Of a stretch of DNA of 64,000 bases, positions 17,759 to 26,517 are shown piece by piece; within the stretch, counting starts at the first letter, position 1; every line of letters starts with the position of its first letter. Under the pieces are notes generated by a model. The model searched no databases. It saw nothing but the letters and a program-made list of their open reading frames with translations, and was not told where the DNA came from. The position numbers and the translations under genes are program-made. The stretch comes from Palleronia pelagia. Its GTDB lineage: Bacteria > Pseudomonadota > Alphaproteobacteria > Rhodobacterales > Rhodobacteraceae. Location: assembly GCF_900110115.1 (NCBI RefSeq), contig NZ_FOCM01000002.1:124001-188000 (forward strand). The letters are read 5' to 3'.

Positions 17759-18904
17759 TCAGGCGTCGTGGACGTAATACTTGCCCATGGTGCCCGCGGC
17801 TTCTTCCAGCTTGGTGAACGTCTCCATCGACCCGGCAAGCTCGGTCTTGAACTCGTCCCACTCGCTGCGCTGGTAGCCTCCGGCGTCCTGCCATTCGGCC
17901 AGTTGGTCGTCGTTCAGCGTGTGGAACTCGACGCCAGACTTCTCGAGCTCGGCCATGGCGTGGGCGCGGGCCGACGGCACCTTGGCCAGGTTCTGGTGCG
18001 CGGTCATCTCGCCCGCCCACTCGATCCCCATCTGCACGTCCGATGGCAGGCTGTTGAACCACTCAAGGTTGACCGAGTAGACCTGACTGTCCGGCACGGC
18101 CTGCGTGAAGGTTACGTGGCTGAGAATGTCCTTGAAGCCGAAGACATACAGCGCGCCCACCGACGGATCGAGCGCATCGGCCACGCCCTGCTTGATCGCC
18201 GACGGGGTTTCGCCCCACGCCACCGGGGTCGGGTTGGCGCCCACCATCCGGTAGTATTGCTGGAGCATCTGGCTGCCCGGCACGCGGAATTTCACGCCCG
18301 CCAGGTCACCGGGGGTCAGGACCGGCCCGGCGCCGCCCTTGCGCATGGCGACGACGCGCGGATCGATGACGACATAGAACAGCGCCTTGAAGCCCGAGCT
18401 TTCGATCTTGGGGTGCACCTCGGATTTCCACGCGTCCGACGTCACCAGGTTGGTGAAGCGCTGGTTCGAGCCGCAGAAATAGGGAAGGTTGATGAGGTCC
18501 ACCGCGCTGGCGAAGGGTGCGAAGTTAGAAAGCGAGTGCTGAGCGCACTGGATCGTGCCGCTTTGCACGCCTTGGGCCAGCGCGCCGCCCGCGCCCAGCT
18601 GCCCGCCCGGGGCCAGCTTGACGTAGACCTTGCCGGCCGTGGCGTTCTGGATGTTTTCCTTCAGGTCCAGCTGCATGATCGGGTAGCTGCGCGAGGCGCC
18701 GAGGACGTAGGCGGTGGCCAGCGTCATGGTGTGCTCGGCCGCCTCTTCCCGCGCGCGCTCCTCCTGCGCGGTCTGGGCTGCGGCCTCGGACGACCAGAGC
18801 ATGCCGCCCGCCCCCGCGACCAGCGCGGCGGTGAAACTGCCGGTCGTCGCGAGTTTCAGGAAATTGCGCCGCTCTTCCGACGCCAGTCCAAGTTCTTTCC
18901 TCAT
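17759..18904 (-). CDS. hpsK: TRAP transporter substrate-binding protein (DHPS uptake)
   Basis: A 381-aa DctP-like periplasmic protein with a twin-arginine signal (ERRNFLK near residue 11, cleavage after an AAA run). Family blocks include APGGQLG, QGVQSGTIQ and GDLAGVKFRVPGS with the conserved Arg that usually clamps the ligand's acidic group. The sequence itself does not identify DHPS as substrate. That comes from the downstream hpsN and suyAB. It is the second gene of the operon, after a 60-aa membrane protein. Confidence 0.87.
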   Translation of the reverse strand: MRKELGLASEERRNFLKLATTGSFTAALVAGAGGMLWSSEAAAQTAQEERAREEAAEHTMTLATAYVLGASRSYPIMQLDLKENIQNATAGKVYVKLAPGGQLGAGGALAQGVQSGTIQCAQHSLSNFAPFASAVDLINLPYFCGSNQRFTNLVTSDAWKSEVHPKIESSGFKALFYVVIDPRVVAMRKGGAGPVLTPGDLAGVKFRVPGSQMLQQYYRMVGANPTPVAWGETPSAIKQGVADALDPSVGALYVFGFKDILSHVTFTQAVPDSQVYSVNLEWFNSLPSDVQMGIEWAGEMTAHQNLAKVPSARAHAMAELEKSGVEFHTLNDDQLAEWQDAGGYQRSEWDEFKTELAGSMETFTKLEEAAGTMGKYYVHDA

Positions 18905-18933
18905 GGTGTTCCTCCCTATGAACAGCTTGGTCG

Positions 18934-19116
18934 TTATGGCTTGCGTTTCCCCGCCTCGCGTTCGCGCCGCAGGATGGCGACCGTGAACGCGATCGAGGTG
19001 GCGAAGAGCAGCAGCATCGCCTGCACGTCGCTCAGGAATTCGGCACCCGACGTCGCGCCCAGGACCACGTCCAGCGCGAAGACGGCAAAAAGCAGTATCG
19101 AAATCAAAAGGGCCAC
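18934..19116 (-). CDS. Small two-helix membrane protein heading the DHPS operon
   Basis: A roughly 60-aa protein with two hydrophobic helices and a basic tail (RREREAGKRKP). An ATG at 19140 would give 68 aa. However, the ribosome site GGGGAGGAG lies 6 nt before an in-frame GTG at 19116, whereas nothing like it precedes the ATG, so the GTG is preferred. It is the first gene after the LacI operator and lies 29 bp upstream of hpsK. The family was not recognised. It may be an accessory TRAP subunit or regulator. Confidence 0.6.
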   Translation of the reverse strand: MALLISILLFAVFALDVVLGATSGAEFLSDVQAMLLLFATSIAFTVAILRREREAGKRKP

Positions 19117-19155
19117 CCGCTTCTCCTCCCCGAAAAGCATGTGATTCTGGAGAAG

Positions 19156-19169
19156 TGTAAGCGCTTACA
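19156..19169. promoter_or_regulatory. LacI-family operator
   Basis: TGTAAGCGCTTACA is a perfect 14-bp palindrome with the central CG typical of LacI/GalR-family sites. It lies between the divergent lacI-type gene and the DHPS operon, 40 bp upstream of the operon's first start codon, so it probably controls the operon and possibly the regulator. Confidence 0.82.
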
Positions 19170-19277
19170 TTTCATCCGGCAAGCCTTTACATGAGCGCCC
19201 GACGCATGTCTCGTGACCGGCATTGATCCGACTGTTCCATCGCACGTGGCGAGAGATTGCGGAAAGGACCTGCCCTC

Positions 19278-20312
19278 GTGACGTCCCGCCGACCACAATC
19301 GAAACCCGTGCCGACTCTGGAAGACGTGGCCGAGCGCGCGCGCGTCTCGACCGCGACGGTATCGCGCTGCCTGAACGCGCCGCAGCGGGTGTCGGCGGTG
19401 ACGCGCGCGCGTGTCATGGCAGCGGTGCAGGAGCTTGGGTATGCGCCGAATTTCGGCGCGCAGGCGCTGGCGGCGCGGCGGACCAACACGTTCGGTGCCA
19501 TCATTCCCACCATGGAGAACGCGATCTTCGCGCGTGGGCTTCAGGCCTTCCAGGAGGTGCTGACGGACGAGGGCGTCACCCTGCTGGTGGCAAGCTCGGG
19601 CTACAGGCCGGCCGCCGAGGAAGAGCAGATCCGGTCGCTGATCGCGCGGGGCGCGGATGCGCTGCTGCTGATCGGCCATGACCGGACGGCCGAGTCCTAC
19701 GCCATGCTGGAGCGGCGCCAGATCCCCCACGTGGTGACCTGGGCCTTCGACCCCGACGCACCCCGGTCGTCCATCGGTTTCGACAACCGGGCGGCCATGG
19801 CCACCCTGACGGCGGAAGTGCTGGACCGGGGCCATCGTCGGATCGCCTTCATCTCGGCCATGACCAACGGCAACGACCGCGCCCGCCTGCGGGTCGAGGG
19901 CGCCCGCTCCGCCCTGGCCGCCCGGGGACTGGACCCCGCCGCCATGCCCCTGGAAGAGACCGAGTACAGCTTTCACCACGGGGCAGCGGCCTTCGACCGG
20001 CTGATGCGGCAGACGCCCCGGCCCACCGCCGTGCTGTGCGGCAACGACGTGCTGGCCGCCGGAGCGCTGCGGCAGGCCCGCGAAATGGGGCTGGACGTGC
20101 CGGGCGAAGTGTCGATCACCGGTTTCGACGATATCGAGCTGTGCGAGATCGTGACCCCCGCGCTGACCACCGTGCACGTGCCCCACCGCGAAATGGGCCG
20201 CCGCGCCGCCCGCCTGCTTCTGGACATGCGCGGCGGTGACAGCGCGGGCGAACGGGTCCGGCTGGAAGCCCCGATCAAGTGGCGCGATACGCTGGGGCCC
20301 GCACCGGCCTGA
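19278..20312 (+). CDS. LacI-family transcriptional regulator of the DHPS cluster
   Basis: A 344-aa regulator. The N-terminal HTH (PTLEDVAERARVSTATVSRCL with the hinge NAPQRVS) is followed by a periplasmic-binding-protein-like ligand domain (FGAIIPTMEN, ISITGFDD-type core). The frame opens with TTG at 19257, but GTG at 19278 has GGAAAGGA about 9 nt upstream and is preferred. It is divergent from the DHPS operon with a perfect LacI operator between them. It probably represses the operon until DHPS, sulfolactate or a related metabolite binds. Confidence 0.9.
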   Translation: MTSRRPQSKPVPTLEDVAERARVSTATVSRCLNAPQRVSAVTRARVMAAVQELGYAPNFGAQALAARRTNTFGAIIPTMENAIFARGLQAFQEVLTDEGVTLLVASSGYRPAAEEEQIRSLIARGADALLLIGHDRTAESYAMLERRQIPHVVTWAFDPDAPRSSIGFDNRAAMATLTAEVLDRGHRRIAFISAMTNGNDRARLRVEGARSALAARGLDPAAMPLEETEYSFHHGAAAFDRLMRQTPRPTAVLCGNDVLAAGALRQAREMGLDVPGEVSITGFDDIELCEIVTPALTTVHVPHREMGRRAARLLLDMRGGDSAGERVRLEAPIKWRDTLGPAPA

Positions 20313-20339
20313 AAGGCCGCGACAGGTGCGGCGCCTTGC

Positions 20340-21119
20340 TCAGAACAGCATGCAGTCGGCCCCGGGCGGCAGGGGCTCGGCGCCCTCGGGCAGGGTCGGC
20401 GTGTAGTCGAACGTGACGATGCGCGCGCCGCCGTCGAAGGCCACGAACAACTGGTCCGAGCCCGGCCGGATCGCGATGCCTTCGGGGTCGGTCCCGTACT
20501 CGATCAGGCTCGCCTGCCCCAGAAGCTCTCCGTCCGCCGTGAACTCGTAAAGGCTGTTCGAGCCTTCCCAGTCATCCACGATCAGCAGGTGACCGGTCCG
20601 CGGGTCGATGGCGATGCCCTGCGCCTCGCTGATCGGCGGGTCGAAATCCATCGTGTCGATCCGCATGCGCAACGCGCCGTCCGGCGTGAACCAGGTCAGC
20701 CGCTCGGGGTCGTCCTCGACCGTCACGATGTCTCCGGCGGCGTCGATCGCGATGCCCTCGGTATCCGACGCGCCGCCGCCCAGCCGGAAAGGTGCTGCCA
20801 AGGGCGCGCCGTCCTTGGTCAGGCGCTGCAACCGGCCCAGCCCGTCGCCCACGATCAGGTTATCGCCCTCGATCGCGATGGCCTTGATGCGGTAGAGATC
20901 GCTGCTGATGCGGCGCAACTCGTCCCCCTGAAGCGTGACGAGGATGGCCTCGGGCCCCTCGTTCGCGATCCACAGCCCGCAGAATGTCGGGTCGTATTCC
21001 AGGCTGGCGGGGCGGTTCAGCTGGTAGGTTCCGGTGGCGCGCAGGTCGAGCGCGCCGGCCCCGGTCGCCAGTGCACCGCCCAGGGCGACCGTGCAGAGCG
21101 GGATGAAACGTTGGGCCAT
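20340..21119 (-). CDS. Secreted beta-propeller protein (SdiA-regulated/phytase-like)
   Basis: A 259-aa protein with a Sec-type signal peptide (about residues 1-23). The mature part has propeller-like repeats such as EGIAIDAAGDIVTVEDD, QGIAIDPRTGHLLIVDD and EGIAIRPGSDQLFVAFD. These Asp-rich blades resemble NHL, SdiA-regulated or esterase-like-phytase propellers that bind Ca2+ or act as scaffolds. The activity is unknown. It converges on the LacI gene with 27 bp between stops and starts with ATG after GGAAAGGACG. Confidence 0.65.
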   Translation of the reverse strand: MAQRFIPLCTVALGGALATGAGALDLRATGTYQLNRPASLEYDPTFCGLWIANEGPEAILVTLQGDELRRISSDLYRIKAIAIEGDNLIVGDGLGRLQRLTKDGAPLAAPFRLGGGASDTEGIAIDAAGDIVTVEDDPERLTWFTPDGALRMRIDTMDFDPPISEAQGIAIDPRTGHLLIVDDWEGSNSLYEFTADGELLGQASLIEYGTDPEGIAIRPGSDQLFVAFDGGARIVTFDYTPTLPEGAEPLPPGADCMLF

Positions 21120-21194
21120 GGCCGTCCTTTCCGTAGCGTCACCAGGACGATGGGACGGCGCGCGGATCAGGTCAATTGCGCGCGCTGACGCGGC

Positions 21195-22646
21195 TCAGCG
21201 GTGCCCGACCCAGCCACGATCGTCGGTGAAGGCGCGCGCATCCGACAGCGTGACAGGGCCGTAGCCCTCGGGCGGCGCGTCCAGCTCTTCTTGCGGCGTC
21301 CGGGTCGCCGCAAGAACGATGTTGGCCAGTCCGCGCCCGCTGACCGGCCCCTGCGCTGCCTGCACGTGGGGATAAAGCTGCGCCAGGATCGCATGCACCC
21401 CCCGTGCCAGATCACCATCGGGCCGGTCGATCAGGTTCACGTAGACCGGCCCATCCACGATGTCGCGCAGCCGGGCGTAGGTCTCGACCGTCGCAAGATG
21501 CGCGGGGACCGAGCCGGACGAGAAGGCGTCGATCACCGCGGCGTCGAACCGCCTGTCGGTCTCGTTCAGGAAGACGCGGCCGTCTTCGTGAACCACGCGC
21601 AGCCTGCCGTCCGGCGCTGGCTCGGCGATGTCGCCCCGCCCTTCCGCGTCGATCATGGCTCCGGCGCGCGGCAGGTGGTCGCGCACAACTTCGGTGACCA
21701 ACGGATCGATCTCGACCGCGGTGGCCGTGGCCGCGGGGCGGGTCGCCAGCAAGGTCGTGGGCAGGCTGTAGCCGCCCCCGCCGATGAACAGGACCGACGG
21801 CGCCGCGCCCAGGTCTTGCGCCATCCGCTGCCAAAGCCAGCGGGTATATTCCAGCGTCAGAGCTTCGGCCGGATCGGCACCGGGGGCAAGATCACGCTCG
21901 GCCGCCTGCTGGGTGCGATCCGAGACCAGGCTGACGGTCGCGCCGCGGCGCACCACGTCGATGCAGGACAGCCCGGACTCGAACCGGCACAGCGGTCCGG
22001 TCATCAGGCTGGCCGCCACCACCACCGCCGCCGTCAGCATGGCCGCCCGCGCGCCGAGGTCCGGCCTTGCATCCGGCGCCCGCAGCAGCGCCGCGCAGAT
22101 CAGCGCCACCGCGCCACAGCCCGCGAAGGTGGCCGACGAACCCACCAGAGGCAGCGTGACGAACCCGGCGACGATTGCCCCCACGATGGCCCCCAAGGAT
22201 CCTGCCGCCAACACCAGCCCCAGCGACGATCCCTCGCGCCCCGGCCGCGCCTCGACGGCCAGCTTGGCCAGCAGGGGCGATGGCACCGTGACCAGCACCG
22301 AGGCGGGGAAGAACGCGACCACGACGCTCAGCAGCATGCCGGAGGTGCCGCGCAGGCCCAGCGCGTAGACCAGCGCCAGCAGCGTTGGCGACAGCGCCGC
22401 TAGCACGGCGGTCCAGATCAGCGCGCGGCGGGCATGGGCCAGGGCCTCGGGGCGGGGCCGCTCGGCCAATAGGCCACCCCAGGCGCTGCCCACGGAAAAG
22501 CCGGCCAGCACCACCGCGATCACGGCCGTCCAGGTCAGGAGCGACGTGCCGAAGAACGGCGCAAGCACGCGGCCGGCCGCGATTTCGTAGGTCAGGCCGA
22601 CCGCCGACAGCACGCAGATCAACGCGATGAGAGTGGAAAATCGCAA
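21195..22646 (-). CDS. Membrane-fused spermidine synthase-like protein
   Basis: A roughly 483-aa protein. The first 230 residues hold about seven hydrophobic helices (YEIAAGRVLAPFFGTS is a family block). The rest is a soluble methyltransferase-fold domain like spermidine synthase (FIGGGGYSLPTTLL, VEIDPLVTEV, HEDGRVFL, DAVIDAFS). Such membrane-anchored aminopropyl-transferase-like proteins are common in proteobacteria, and most have no proven substrate. No ATG is available. TTG at 22646 has GGAG about 7 nt upstream and is preferred over a TTG at 22682. Confidence 0.75.
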   Translation of the reverse strand: MRFSTLIALICVLSAVGLTYEIAAGRVLAPFFGTSLLTWTAVIAVVLAGFSVGSAWGGLLAERPRPEALAHARRALIWTAVLAALSPTLLALVYALGLRGTSGMLLSVVVAFFPASVLVTVPSPLLAKLAVEARPGREGSSLGLVLAAGSLGAIVGAIVAGFVTLPLVGSSATFAGCGAVALICAALLRAPDARPDLGARAAMLTAAVVVAASLMTGPLCRFESGLSCIDVVRRGATVSLVSDRTQQAAERDLAPGADPAEALTLEYTRWLWQRMAQDLGAAPSVLFIGGGGYSLPTTLLATRPAATATAVEIDPLVTEVVRDHLPRAGAMIDAEGRGDIAEPAPDGRLRVVHEDGRVFLNETDRRFDAAVIDAFSSGSVPAHLATVETYARLRDIVDGPVYVNLIDRPDGDLARGVHAILAQLYPHVQAAQGPVSGRGLANIVLAATRTPQEELDAPPEGYGPVTLSDARAFTDDRGWVGHR

Positions 22647-22789
22647 ACACTTCTCCGGTGAATGATTTGACCGCGCGCGCAAACCCCAGCTTTCATTGGC
22701 CGGTTCACGGTCGCCGGAATACAGGCACCGCCAGCTTCCTACAACATCGCGATTCGCTCAGGCGGCTCCCGGATTTCGGCCGCGAGGCT

Positions 22790-23083
22790 AAGGACCCGTG
22801 GCCAATATATGACCGTTGCAGCGGGCGCGGAGGCCGGCGGTGCAAGAATTGCGGGCGGACCTGGGCCGGACGGACGGGCTCGCCTGTATCCCGCATCCAC
22901 CGGCCCGGCCTGTTCATCGAAGTGGTTCGCAACATGCTGGACCCGGTCGAAGAACCGCTGTCGTGCCGCAAGTTCGGGCGAGGACTTGGCGTCTCGCGCG
23001 ATACCGTCTGGCGCTGGCGAATGGCGGGGGCCCGCGACGAAGTATCCCGATGGCTCCTCGCGCTGGAGAGTGGCGCGTCGTGA
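22790..23083 (+). pseudogene. Remnant of a zinc-ribbon transposase N-terminus
   Basis: An open frame encodes RRCKNCGRTWAGRTGSPVSRIHR followed by a helix-turn-helix ending RDTVWRWRM. This is the pattern of the Cys-pair zinc ribbon plus HTH at the start of IS1595-like transposases (CKxCGRTF...TGTPLARxH...). The DDE catalytic domain is absent: the frame stops at 23083. No inverted ends were found. It could instead be a small HTH protein, but the missing first Cys pair and lack of a good start argue for decay. Confidence 0.45.
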
Positions 23084-23154
23084 TTGCGATCCACTCGCGA
23101 TCTTCCGCTCAATCATCGCCTTAGCTACGCTGCGACGAATTGCTGGCGCGCCTG

Positions 23155-23826
23155 TCAAAAACGCTCCCAGTCGAAGAATACCGCGCCGTCCATGATCTGT
23201 CTTATAAGCTCGCAGCCGTCGTCTCGCTGAGTGAAGTGAAGCCAAGCCTTCTGTGCAAAGCGGTCGGGGGCGAACGCGTAAAAAATCGCGTTCAGCTCAT
23301 CCCGCGCGATGCGCTGATCATAAGCTGACGTCGCCTCGAACGCCTCGCGTGCATCTGGAGGCAGTGACCGGACCTGCATCGCATAGGCGGCGTATTCAGC
23401 CGTCGCCAGGCAATCCTTGAACGGGCATTCTACGGTGTAGTAGGCGGCGTGCGTCAACTCATGCACCACCACGCTATCGAAAAAGGGCCTATCCGGCACG
23501 TCGACAAAGGCTCGCTCCGGTGCGCGGCATTCGGCCATGAGGTCTGGCGGTAGCAAGCTGATGAGTGCTTCGCCGCAATGGAAGATGCCCATGCAACCCT
23601 CGGGCAAAGTATGCTCGAACTTGATCGTGACCCCCTCGGGCACGGCGACGTTGCAGGCCGCGAGCTTTGGAATCTCGCGTGCTGCAATATGGCAGATGCG
23701 GTCCCGAGCTTCTGTTGTCTCGCCCTTCACGACGAGACCTGCCGTCTGACAAAGAGTCTCTTTCTCGCCTGCCACACTTGCGGTGGCCGCCAAAAGTCCG
23801 GCGATCAATCCGATAGACCTGAGCAT
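23155..23826 (-). CDS. Secreted protein with HExxH metallopeptidase-like motif
   Basis: A 223-aa protein starting at ATG 23826 after GGGGGAGGACGG, with a Sec signal (MLRSIGLIAGLLAATASVAG). The mature part has eight or more Cys (likely disulfides) and the motif VVHELTHAAYY. HELTH is a canonical HExxH zinc site. A third ligand may be the Glu in ATAEYAAYAM, which lies about 20 residues downstream as in gluzincins. The layout resembles uncharacterised DUF-type secreted proteins of Rhodobacterales. Protease activity is inferred only. Confidence 0.65.
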   Translation of the reverse strand: MLRSIGLIAGLLAATASVAGEKETLCQTAGLVVKGETTEARDRICHIAAREIPKLAACNVAVPEGVTIKFEHTLPEGCMGIFHCGEALISLLPPDLMAECRAPERAFVDVPDRPFFDSVVVHELTHAAYYTVECPFKDCLATAEYAAYAMQVRSLPPDAREAFEATSAYDQRIARDELNAIFYAFAPDRFAQKAWLHFTQRDDGCELIRQIMDGAVFFDWERF

Positions 23827-24214
23827 GCCGTCCTCCCCCTGGCGGCTCCTGCAAAGTGTACCACAGCGTGCGCCCGACGGTAAGTTTCCGAGCTTTTTCT
23901 GTAGATACCCGAGCGAAAGGTGGAGGCTCCGCGCCTCGTAGAGGGGCTCGGTCGCGTCGATGGATCGAGCCGTCGTGGCAGCCGCTCGGATCTCGCCCCC
24001 CCCTTCGATCATCTCGCCATCTACAGATCGCGTCGGTGAAGCGGAGGCAGGCCAGCACGATTTACTGACATTCCAGGGGTTTGCGGACAAACCGGGCTTT
24101 CGCTTCGCTTGCTCAGTGAGACTTTCGCCATCAGAGGATTAAGGGCAGTCGGCTCGGTATCGAACCTAAATCTTTGCCCGCTGAGTAGAGATCGACCGCA
24201 TATGGCTGGCGAGG
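23827..24214. other. Gene-poor stretch with a possible decayed transposase end
   Basis: No convincing gene. On the minus strand near 23890-23960 a short translated piece (YEARSLHLSLGYL) recalls the C-terminal motif of IS3/IS481-type integrases (YNxxRxHxxLGY), but nothing else of the element is present. The remainder is unassigned. Confidence 0.3.
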
Positions 24215-24856
24215 TCAGGACAAGCCAAGATCGCGCGCCTTCATGGCGGCTTCGACACGGTTTCGCACCTGCAGCTTTTGCAGGATATTGGTCATGTAGT
24301 GCTTGATGGTCTTTTCCTGCAGGTCGAGCGCGCGGGCGATTTCCTTGTTGCTCTGTCCGTGGGCGACATGGCGCAGGATTTCCGCCTCGCGATCCGTCAG
24401 ATCTTCGACCTCGGGCAAAGTCGCGCTGCGCCGGTCCTGAAGCGCCGCTAGAACGCGGCCGGCCAGCGCGGGCGGAACATAGGATGCGCCTCCGGCCACG
24501 CTCTGCAGGATCCCCGTCAACTCGTCCTCGCTGACGCCCTTGAGCGCATACCCGCGTGCCCCCGCCTTCAGCGCAGTCAGCAGGTCTTCATCAGCCTCCG
24601 AGGCGGTCAGCATGACGATGGCCACGGCCGGAAAGCGGCGCGCGATCTCGGACGCGGCGGCGAGACCTGAGCCCGGCATCGAGATGTCGAGCAGGATGAC
24701 CTCGGGCATGTGCGCCTCGACGGCGGCGACAGCTTCGTCCGCCGTGCCTGCCTGCGCGACAACGACGAAACCGCCGTGTTCCTGCAGGGTCATGACGACA
24801 CCGCCGCGAAAGAGCGGGTGATCGTCGGCAACGACGATATGGATCTTCGCAGTCAA
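24215..24856 (-). CDS. NarL/LuxR-family response regulator
   Basis: A 213-aa two-domain regulator. The receiver domain has the acidic pair ADDH near residue 10, the phosphoryl site D57 in LLDISMPG and the conserved Lys in ALKG. The C-terminal HTH is of the LuxR/GerE type (LTDREAEILRHVAHGQSNKEIA). No ATG fits. A TTG at 24856 overlaps the kinase stop as TTGA, so the pair is translationally coupled. Its target genes are unknown. The divergent small charged protein at 26518 is the closest candidate. Confidence 0.88.
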   Translation of the reverse strand: MTAKIHIVVADDHPLFRGGVVMTLQEHGGFVVVAQAGTADEAVAAVEAHMPEVILLDISMPGSGLAAASEIARRFPAVAIVMLTASEADEDLLTALKAGARGYALKGVSEDELTGILQSVAGGASYVPPALAGRVLAALQDRRSATLPEVEDLTDREAEILRHVAHGQSNKEIARALDLQEKTIKHYMTNILQKLQVRNRVEAAMKARDLGLS

Positions 24857-26301
24857 CGGGGTGCGTCCATGCGCAGGGTCATGGTCAGCCGCGTGCCGCC
24901 CTGAGAACGGCTTTCGATGTCGAACCGGCCGCCGATGCTCTCGACCCGTTCGCGCAGCCCCAGAAGCCCCAAACCGCCGGGGGTGCGCGCGGCGGTGTCG
25001 AAACCGGGGCCGTCGTCCTGCACCTGGATGACCGCTCGGCCCGCCTCCGTGCTCGCCTCGACCCGGACCCTTGCGCCCGGCGCGTGGCGAAAGGCGTTCA
25101 TCAGCCCCTCCTGCACGAAGCGGTAGATGCAGATCAGGAACGGATGCGGCGCGGGCCGCACAAGCACCGGCTCTCGACGGAACGCGCGCGCCACCGCGAC
25201 ACCGGACCGGCGCTCGTGGGCTCGGATGGCGATGTCGATCGTGTCCACCACCGACAGCCCTTCGAGCTCTGGCAGCGTCAGCCCGCTGCAAAGGTCGCGC
25301 ACGTCCCGCAGCGCCTCACCGAGGCAGTTGCGCAGCATCTGTGCCTCCGGGTCGCCCGGCGCCACGCCGGCCCGCCGCATCAGGGCGTCGAGCCGGAGGG
25401 AGGCCAGCGCCAGCGCCTGTGCCGGGCCGTCGTGCAACTCGGCGCTGACCCGACGCATGTACCGCTCGTTGGTCTCGCTCACGCGCTGCGAGGCGCCCTC
25501 GACCCGCGTTCGCAGCGCCTCGTTCTGAGCCGAGATGCGGGCGAGTTCCGACAGCTGCGCGGTAAGGCGCCGGGTCTGGTCCTCGATCGTGCGGCTGCCC
25601 GACCGGACAATGCCGAACAGCGCAAGGAAGGTCATGCCCGTCACCAGCGCCACGACCGCCCAGGCGCGGGCATGTGCGGCGCGTAGGTCGGCCTCGAGCT
25701 CGGTTGCGTCGAGGTAGAATTCCGCGACGGCGATGATCTTGCCGGAGAGAATGGAGTGGATGGGATTGTAGACCTCGAGCAAGGGCACGCCGGCCTGACG
25801 TTCACGCTGGCTCTCGGCGCCCTCCAGCTCATCGAAGGACGCATTCAGGTCCCCCTGCCAGGCCTCGATGAGATCCTCGCTCGGAGGAAAGGTCCGGCCG
25901 ATCAGGTCCGCATCGCTGCTGAAGGCGAGCAGCCCGTCCGGTCGCCATATCTTTACGGAGATCACGCGTTCCGAAAGAGGCGGCTGCTTCAGAAGGGTGT
26001 CCATGCGTGCGACGGTCTCGGGCGAGAGGCGTTCCGAACCGGCGAGTTCCTGCGACATCGGTGCGATGAAGCTCTCCATGTAGACGGCACTGGAGATGGC
26101 GGAATTGCGGACCACGCTGGTCTCGATGCTCGTGCTGACGAGGGAGCCGATCACGGCCATGCCGAGAAGCGTGACGAGGCTGCCCGCCAGCGCGAAGCGG
26201 TGGTGCAGCGGCCGTGCGGCGAGCCAACGCGGGAGAGGCGCGGCGAGACCCGCACCGCGCGCCGGATTGAAATCCTGCTCTGTGGTCGCCACGTCCGACA
26301 T
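24853..26301 (-). CDS. NarX-like sensor histidine kinase (HisKA_3)
   Basis: A 482-aa kinase with two membrane helices (residues about 36-55 and 214-232) enclosing a 155-residue periplasmic sensor region. A coiled linker follows, then the DHp motif ELHDGPAQ with phospho-acceptor H290, and an HATPase domain (QEGLMNAFRHA, DDGPGF, GGLGLLGLRERV). The subfamily pairs with NarL-type regulators, here the next gene. The sensor domain has no recognisable Cys or nitrate P-box pattern, so the signal is unknown. Confidence 0.88.
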   Translation of the reverse strand: MSDVATTEQDFNPARGAGLAAPLPRWLAARPLHHRFALAGSLVTLLGMAVIGSLVSTSIETSVVRNSAISSAVYMESFIAPMSQELAGSERLSPETVARMDTLLKQPPLSERVISVKIWRPDGLLAFSSDADLIGRTFPPSEDLIEAWQGDLNASFDELEGAESQRERQAGVPLLEVYNPIHSILSGKIIAVAEFYLDATELEADLRAAHARAWAVVALVTGMTFLALFGIVRSGSRTIEDQTRRLTAQLSELARISAQNEALRTRVEGASQRVSETNERYMRRVSAELHDGPAQALALASLRLDALMRRAGVAPGDPEAQMLRNCLGEALRDVRDLCSGLTLPELEGLSVVDTIDIAIRAHERRSGVAVARAFRREPVLVRPAPHPFLICIYRFVQEGLMNAFRHAPGARVRVEASTEAGRAVIQVQDDGPGFDTAARTPGGLGLLGLRERVESIGGRFDIESRSQGGTRLTMTLRMDAPR

Positions 26302-26517
26302 CCTGAAGTCCCCTTGTCAGAAGGCGGCGGCGCGATACCGAAATCAAGCCCCATCGGACCAAGGTCCGAGGCTTTCCCGGCACCTGGTCGAGCGGTCCGG
26401 TTCCGCAGGTCCGAGCCTGAGCGGCAGGGGTCCGGGTCCCGTCGTCAGGGCGGACATGGTTGTGCCAGATGGGTCCAGCCCAGGCCGCCGAGCCTTGGCC
26501 CAAAGGAGGACCACCCG

